Source: Ailanthus altissimus | Lineage: Eukaryota; Streptophyta; Magnoliopsida; Sapindales; Simaroubaceae | Assembly (NCBI GenBank): GCA_946807835.1 | Contig: OX327683.1 | Coordinates: forward strand, 9,801,001 to 9,865,000 | Length of the DNA stretch: 64,000 nt | Direction of reading: 5' to 3' | Shown here: positions 58,131-64,000 of the stretch, piece by piece | How the letters are laid out: each line of letters begins with the position of its first letter | Numbering within the stretch: position 1 is the stretch's first letter | Made by a program: the position numbers and the translations under genes | Notes under the pieces: generated by a model | Told to the model about the DNA's origin: nothing | Databases searched by the model: none | The model's input: only the letters and a program-made list of their open reading frames with translations

Positions 58131-61100
58131 TGTTCAAATATCACAAGTATATCAATTGCTGAAAAAATTAATTCGCTTGTTAGTATTGTAATCAATTTTA
58201 AAAAAAATTGTTGAATCTTATTTAGCTTTCACTAATTTATTTGAATCTCGCACTCCCCAAGCTCAATCCGAAAATTTACGTTGGATTAAATTTCTTAATG
58301 GAGAATCAAATTCTTATTAAATTTAATTAACCTCACATAATAAGCTCTTGGTACCCAGGCTAGTTAAATCCGAACCAATACGCTTTCGTAAAATGGCATT
58401 CCCACCAAGTCCTCACATAATAACATCTTGGATAAGATAGAAATTTCCATCCAAGAACAAGATGCAATTCCTTCCAGGGCATAAAAATCATATCCTTCAC
58501 ATAATATAGATTCTTTAAATTTAATATTTATGCCAAGGAACTAATTATACCTCGAGAGGCATGGATTTAATAATTTTTTTATTTTTTAAGGAGGTTTTAA
58601 TTTTATTATCATTTGGAAATTTAGTCTAATTTCATGCTTTAATATACAGATTATTCATTCATCTCATGCATAAAACTATAAAGCATGTGCGTTGATCAAT
58701 AGGGTTTTCAAAAATATAGTCCTAAGGTAAACTATTTACCCTATCATATTTCTCCGTTCGGATCACCATCCTTGTGTTCTTCTGGTTCCCGTCCAACCAC
58801 TCCAATTACATAAGCAATCTTAGGCACGCAGGCCTGATGAAACAATTAATAATAACAAAATAATTATTATTACATGCCATTAAAAATTATTACAACCCTT
58901 GAATATTTTTCAAAAAATAAATGGCACCCATTGATCAACTCTCTAATCTAACATTCATCCATCACATGAATAAATATTAAATTAAAACCTTCATAATATT
59001 TAATTTAAACAATTTAAATAATTAATATGCTAGGAATATAATCTCATATACATTGCCTTGTGTGTAAATATAAAATAGGCATTTGGCAATTATTTAAAAA
59101 TTTTGAGGCATGCAATAATTGCAATTTATATTTATTTACTTAAGCACCATCATACTTATGTCATGTTCCACGCAAAATTTTAAAATTAATTTTTTATCAA
59201 ATCAATCATTTTTAGAAAACTCCATGCATGGACTTGAATAAATCAAAGTAATGATGACATCTCATATCATTATTTTAATATATTTTAAATTTTTCAAAAA
59301 TACTAATCATTACATTTTAAATATAATAATTTTTTTTTTCTATGCCATGGCAAGTAATGATTTTGTTTCAAATATTTTCTATGCATGACATAGATAAACC
59401 CATCCAATTATAACATCTTATATTATAATTTATTTAATTTTGAACAGTTAAAATTTCAATTTATCAATATTTTATCAATATTGATAATGCATTTTATGCT
59501 AGTCATGACAAATAATCAAATTATTTATCATATCATACAATTGCCAATTAAATGTCTTTTACATATTTTACTACAAAAAAATTCATCACATGAATTTCTT
59601 TTCCAAAACCAATCCAACATGTTAATCTATCATTCAAACCATATACAACACTTGCATATAGTCACACCATATTACTTTTATAAAATATATCATCATATTA
59701 GACATATACATGCTTCCAACACAACAACTTATCCCTTGAGCATGTAATCAACATAAAAAACATGATAAGATTACAACAAAAATAGTCCCATACAAATATT
59801 TTATTGCATCACATGCAACCTATAAGCTCATACTTATACATCTCATGCATCTAATGGTTCATATGCATATACTATCAATTCCAATCACATTAAAGTAAAT
59901 AAAAATAATTTTTTAGTAGCATATGCACATGGCCAAACCACAAACAACCTTACATGATAATATTTTGCATCAAATGCAACATGCAAACTAGTATTTATGT
60001 ATTTTATGAGTTGTAGCTCTTATGAAAATGAGACTGTTATAAAACAAAAATAGCAAATGTGAGACTCTTAAAGAGTTGTTGAATCTTATGCCATTATTTT
60101 TCTTATCCTATTAAGCTTTTATAAGGAGGGATGAGATGACTTCAGCGCGGATGATAAACAGATAAAGTGAGAGGGGCCAACCATACCTAAGACCTCTTCA
60201 GCTATAAAATTGCTTGAACAAGTTTCATTTATTAGGACTAAAAAGGAGGTGGTTTAAATACACCTCATTACAATGTCAATCAAATTATTTTGAACCCAAA
60301 GGCTGAAGGAATGGTGTAAGAATGATAGAAAATGTTGAAAAATAGACATGCATGTTGATATAAAACATGGTTTTGAGATATGAGTGCACATTGTAAGCAT
60401 TTTGATTAAATAGGCACACTAGTTGGGTTGCACTTGAAAATTACCAAAAGGGAGCACCACCCTTGAGTAAGAGATGTGCTTGGCCAAACCTTAGAGAGAA
60501 ATGAGAGCCATTTTTGTGTTTTTTTCCTAAGAATGTTTTTTTCTTCTCATTTTAACATAAGCTTTAGGTTAGTTTATATACTAACCAACCTTTTACAAAT
60601 TAAAAAATTTGCCCAAGAATTTTACAAATTTTTTTATGGTACTTAGGGTCTTAAATCCTTTGGCCTAAAGATAATTTCATTGTCCATGGCCCATGTGAAC
60701 TCATTAGTTCACTTAAAGCCCATCAATGTAATTTAACCTTTAAACTCTTTACAACCCTTTTAAAGCCCGTTATATAATTATCTTAACATATTATGATAAT
60801 TAATAATTAATCTAATTAATTATTTTCTGAATATTTTAACTCTTAAAATATATTTTTGAATTATATCCGTGTAACCCTTTACACGGAACTACGGTTATTA
60901 CCCTCGAAAAGTGCTAGCCATCTCTGGATAATCAACTCTCTCTCTCTCTCTCTCTGCAACACATCTTAACACCAAAGGTATATAGTGTGACCTCAGGACT
61001 ATTGTGGGTTAGTCATGAGCTAAATCCGGACGGATCTAAAATGCCCAACGACTATAGGATATATCTAGCATTATTCCATAGCCCTAACCACAACGGCTTA

Positions 61101-61982
61101 AAACCTCATTGAAAAGTTTATTTCCAGTCATATTTTCCATGTAGGTAATATCCCTCTATTGTCTAATCTTGATCGATTCTAGATTCACGAAATGTCAAAG
61201 TCTCAAACTCAATACTTTTCAGAATCGTCGATTGATATGTCTAAAACTTTGTTACTACAAACTCTTCGTATGACATTTTTTATACTCTGGCCAGAGATTT
61301 AATTTTTCAAAATTTATCGATGTTCCTTTAGGAACTCGAATCTCGAATGGAGTCAGTAGTAACTCTCATCCTTTATACTTGAGCCAACGGATCCTGTCTT
61401 GAAAATCGACCGTTTCTGCGAGCGAATAACGAATTACCAAGTAGGCTTTTGTCTGAAGCATAACTAGCTCCGTCCATATATACCATATGAGCTATATGCA
61501 TCCAAATTGTTATGATCATGATGTCTTGGGTTGAAGGACTACATCGTACACTAATACAACCAAACGACAAATCTTTGACTACATTTAATACCATGTAATT
61601 TATTATTTGATGGTCACGTTCGACAATCAATTCTCTAACCAATAGTCCACACTAATGCCCTAGTGACATAACCATTATGTCATCCGAACTCATATTATCT
61701 CATGATATCCTTTTTCGAAAGCATTCAGTATGCCTACTATATAGTACTATTATCCAGATAATACTGCTTCCGTAGAGAATAGGTTCGATAATCTATCTAA
61801 CTTTAAAATGAATTGTCTAGACATTCATATTCGTACTTTATTTAAATGTGACTGAATAAAGGAAACAACTTACACATAAGAATAAAAAACTCTTTATTTT
61901 ATTAAATAAATATTTTATTGATTACATAATATTATGTCTCTGAAACTGACAACACGAATGGTTTCTAAGGCTTACACCAACA
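58131..61982 (-). mobile_element. copia C leader and 5' LTR, borders uncertain
   Basis: Read on the minus strand, an LTR-like start TGTTGGTGTAAGCC lies at 61982, and gag starts near 58127, so the space between should be 5' LTR plus leader. I could not fix the LTR end: no clear TGGTATCAGAG is present. Decayed candidates are at about 58826-58840 and 58340-58355. The block is AT-rich and non-coding, with a (CT)10 microsatellite at 60936-60955. Open frames at 59481-59747 and 61373-61642 show no domain. If the LTR ends near 58.84 kb it would be about 3.1 kb, unusually long, so another insertion may be hidden here. Confidence 0.55.
60936..60955. repeat. (CT)10 microsatellite
   Basis: A simple dinucleotide run in AT-rich sequence of the copia C leader/LTR block. 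No role is inferred. Confidence 0.95.
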
Positions 61983-63480
61983 AAAGATTTCATGGCTCCC
62001 CCCAAGAAAGACCTTTAACCCTATCAAAAGCTTTGCTGATGTCTAGCTTTAGGGCTGTATAGCCTTTCTTTTCTTGCTTTATGCTTATAATTTTATAGAG
62101 GTATTCATAAAAAGTATGATGTTGTTACTGATTAATTTATTAGGAATGAAAGCACACTGGTTTGGAGCACTAATGCTTTCCATGACTTTTTTAAGTTTAT
62201 TGACTAGTGTTTTGGTAATGAATTTATAGATTAAATTACATAGGTTTATTGGCTTATAATCTAAGGGTTTGTTTAGGGTTCTATGTATTATGTATCAATA
62301 TAATTAAAGTGTGATTAAGTTGGTCAAAGGTAACTATGTTGTTCAGAAAATAAAGGCCGTCTTCAAGAACATTAGCACTCACTTGGCTCCAATGACTCTG
62401 GTAGAATTTAGCTGACAGTCCATCAGAACCTAGTGCCTTGTGAGAATTTGTCTACCATATTGCCCTGTTAACTTCTTCTCTTGAAAAAGAAGTAGAAAAC
62501 TCTGCATTCATCTTTACTGTTATCTTTGGATCTATGACTTTCAAGGCTCCACTTCTAGTTATTAAATCTAGGCTCTAGAAGTAGTTGCAAAAGGTATGAC
62601 CAATTCATCTTCATCTTCTACCCATCTTTCAGAGCTATCTAGGATGTCTTGAATTGTTTTTCCCTAATATTCTCTAAGTTGCTCTAGCATGAAATTTTTT
62701 CATATTTTTGTCTCCTTCCTTGAACAAAGAGATTCTCGACCTCTGCCTCTAGTAAATTTCTTCTTCCTATAACAATTTATCAATTTTGAATTCAAGATCT
62801 TGGATTTTAGATTTTGAGTCATATTGTTGGTGGTTTGATTTGTACTGCTTCAATTCCTCTGTGATCTAGTTCAGCTTCTTTTTCCATCCTCCAAATTAGT
62901 TGGTGCTCCATTCTTTTAAAGCTTTTTTTATTCTTTCAACTTTGTAAGTAAATTTTTTTATCACATTCCTTCTTCGAAGACTAATTATGTTCCAACACTC
63001 CTTTACAGTATCTGCACATCCTTTTTCGGTATCCCAGAGGTCTTCGTAGTGAAACCTGCCCCTTTTCATTTTCTTCCCTTTGGTCCACTAATGTGATTCC
63101 CATCCCTCTAGCATGATTGGGCAGTGGTCTAAGCTTGTGGAGCAGTGGTCTAAGCTTGTGGAGATTAAATGAGAGACTTGGTGTTTTCCAAAAATGGATT
63201 TTAACTCCTCAATACTTAACAACTATCTAGTATCTCCTTAATTATGTGGGGCCAAATCTCTTATTTAACCAAGTAAAAGGAAAACTGTCACCATAGATTA
63301 AACAAATTACTTTGGACTTTGGCATTTCAAAAATCCTCAACAATAGCTAAAATCCTTGGTCTTCGCCTACTTTTCTCATCCATCTCCATGATCTCATTAA
63401 AATCCCTAAAACAAATCCATGGAAAATTGTTCATCATTGTTAATGTTGAAAATTGGTGATTCAACAATTTTGTATGGGTA
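61983..63480 (-). pseudogene. L1-type LINE pseudogene (endonuclease, linker, reverse transcriptase)
   Basis: Non-LTR retrotransposon ORF2 on the minus strand, in coding order from the right. Endonuclease P-W-I-C-F-R-D-F-N-E-I-M lies at about 63380-63425 (usual form G-D-F-N). Its D-H motif S-L-D-H-C-P-I lies at 63105-63162. The linker R-Q-R-S-R-I-S-L-F-K-E-G-D-K-N is near 62720-62765. RT segments follow: K-A-L-G-S-D-G-L-S-A-K-F-Y-Q near 62400-62445, I-N-L-C-N-L-I-Y-K-F-I near 62210-62255, and D-I-S-K-A-F-D-R-V near 62010-62045. It ends where the copia C LTR begins, so the catalytic F-A-D-D part is missing. The 5' end is also missing. Many stops; inactive. The open frame 63327-63593 covers the endonuclease part. 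Confidence 0.9.
63121..63162 (-). repeat. 21-bp in-frame duplication in the LINE endonuclease
   Basis: GCAGTGGTCTAAGCTTGTGGA occurs twice in a row (63121-63141, 63142-63162). On the minus strand this repeats seven codons including S-L-D-H-C, the Asp-His active-site region of the endonuclease. Confidence 0.9.
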
Positions 63481-64000
63481 AGAATTGAGATGAATACCAA
63501 GAGGAGAGTCATTATAAAGTCAAGTACACATTGGGTGTACAAGGAATGAGCAAAATGAAAGAAAAAAGAACGAGTATTGTTCATGTGAGGCACTATTCAC
63601 GTAGTTACTATTCACGCAGCAACTTTAGGATATTTCCTGTTTTGGCTCAATTGACTTCTTTAAGTGGGATTAGGACTTCTACAAGTAAGAACTCTTATTT
63701 CAACTAGGTTTAGGGTTTCTAAAGGTGTTTTATTCACTATATAAACCCTTCTAAACACAAGATTCAGATGAAGCATTTAAGGTTTCAAGATGTAATCATA
63801 AGAGAGAATAGAAGAGCTAGGTAGGCACTAAGTGTGTGGTGCACTAGGGTGTAACCTTTGAAGAGTGTTTTCTTTTAGTTCTTAAGTAAACAAAAGAAAC
63901 ACCATAGATCTTTTTGACTTAGATGCTCGGGCTATTCTTGTATTTCTTGTAAAAATCTCTTATGAGGAGATACTAAGAGGTCTTAGGGAGTTATGGTGAT
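63481..64000. other. Unassigned sequence, possibly an LTR or promoter-bearing repeat
   Basis: I recognise no gene here. Direct repeats of CTATTCACG (63591-63599, 63608-63616) resemble the TGAACAGT-type words of gypsy LTRs. A TATA-like CTATATAAACCC (63738-63749) is followed by AAGAGAGAATAGAAGAGCTAGG and GT-rich sequence, as in the promoter and R region of many plant LTRs. The window ends before a border can be found. Confidence 0.35.

Noticed and set aside
61373..61642. 89-codon minus frame in the copia C LTR as an LTR-encoded protein
   Set aside because: No recognisable motif, and LTR frames of this length are common by chance.
1..64000. A new multi-gene system (defence, toxin, biosynthetic cluster)
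   Set aside because: All recognisable coding sequence is gag, pol or LINE ORF2, in decay; no operon-like or host gene structure was seen.

Overview
This window is plant nuclear DNA made almost entirely of decayed, nested LTR retrotransposons. Evidence for a plant: Ty1/copia pol remnants with a tRNA-iMet-type primer site, Ty3/gypsy LTRs of the Tat/Athila type (start TGATAAG, G-rich polypurine tract, an Asp-tRNA-like primer site reading TGGCACCGTTACCAGTGA), an L1-type LINE, and a short scrambled piece of plastid 16S rDNA. A dicot with a repeat-rich genome is likely, but no species can be named. No intact host gene was found. Every open frame is under 131 codons, and those with recognisable content are retroelement fragments.

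Layout, left to right. Five copies of one copia family ('copia A', LTR about 2.27 kb) lie in the same orientation: copy 1 (1-2215, internal part only), copy 2 (2216-6692 plus LTR 6693-10196), copy 3 (36089-42241), copy 4 (LTR 42242-44508, internal part to 46949) and copy 5 (48541-54398 plus LTR to 55143). A sixth LTR (12341-14568) and part of a seventh (47083-48540) are inverted. Tat-type gypsy remnants fill 10197-12340 and 14569-18542. The copia A LTR that starts at 18543 does not end until 36088, because an 11.9-kb antisense copia of another family ('copia B', 19178-31050), a truncated Tat-type LTR and a 2.7-kb solo LTR lie inside it. Copia B itself contains plastid DNA, another LTR and a gypsy derivative with a perfect target duplication. 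The right end holds a third antisense copia ('copia C', 55144-61982), an antisense LINE (61983-63480) and 0.5 kb that I cannot assign.

Target-site duplications were read directly for six insertions: AATAT (8457-9855), GTACC (25874-27998), GTTAG (32478-35176), ATAAT (37182-39311), ATAGG (37782-38629) and ACAAG (49987-52767). In most of these the flanks rejoin into continuous host element, which gives the order of events.

Nothing here works together as a pathway. The most unusual signal is a set of short, repeated, CpG-rich imperfect palindromes. A different palindrome word is used in each gypsy LTR, and the copia A leaders carry a comparable word. I found no sign of a new defence, toxin or other gene system.
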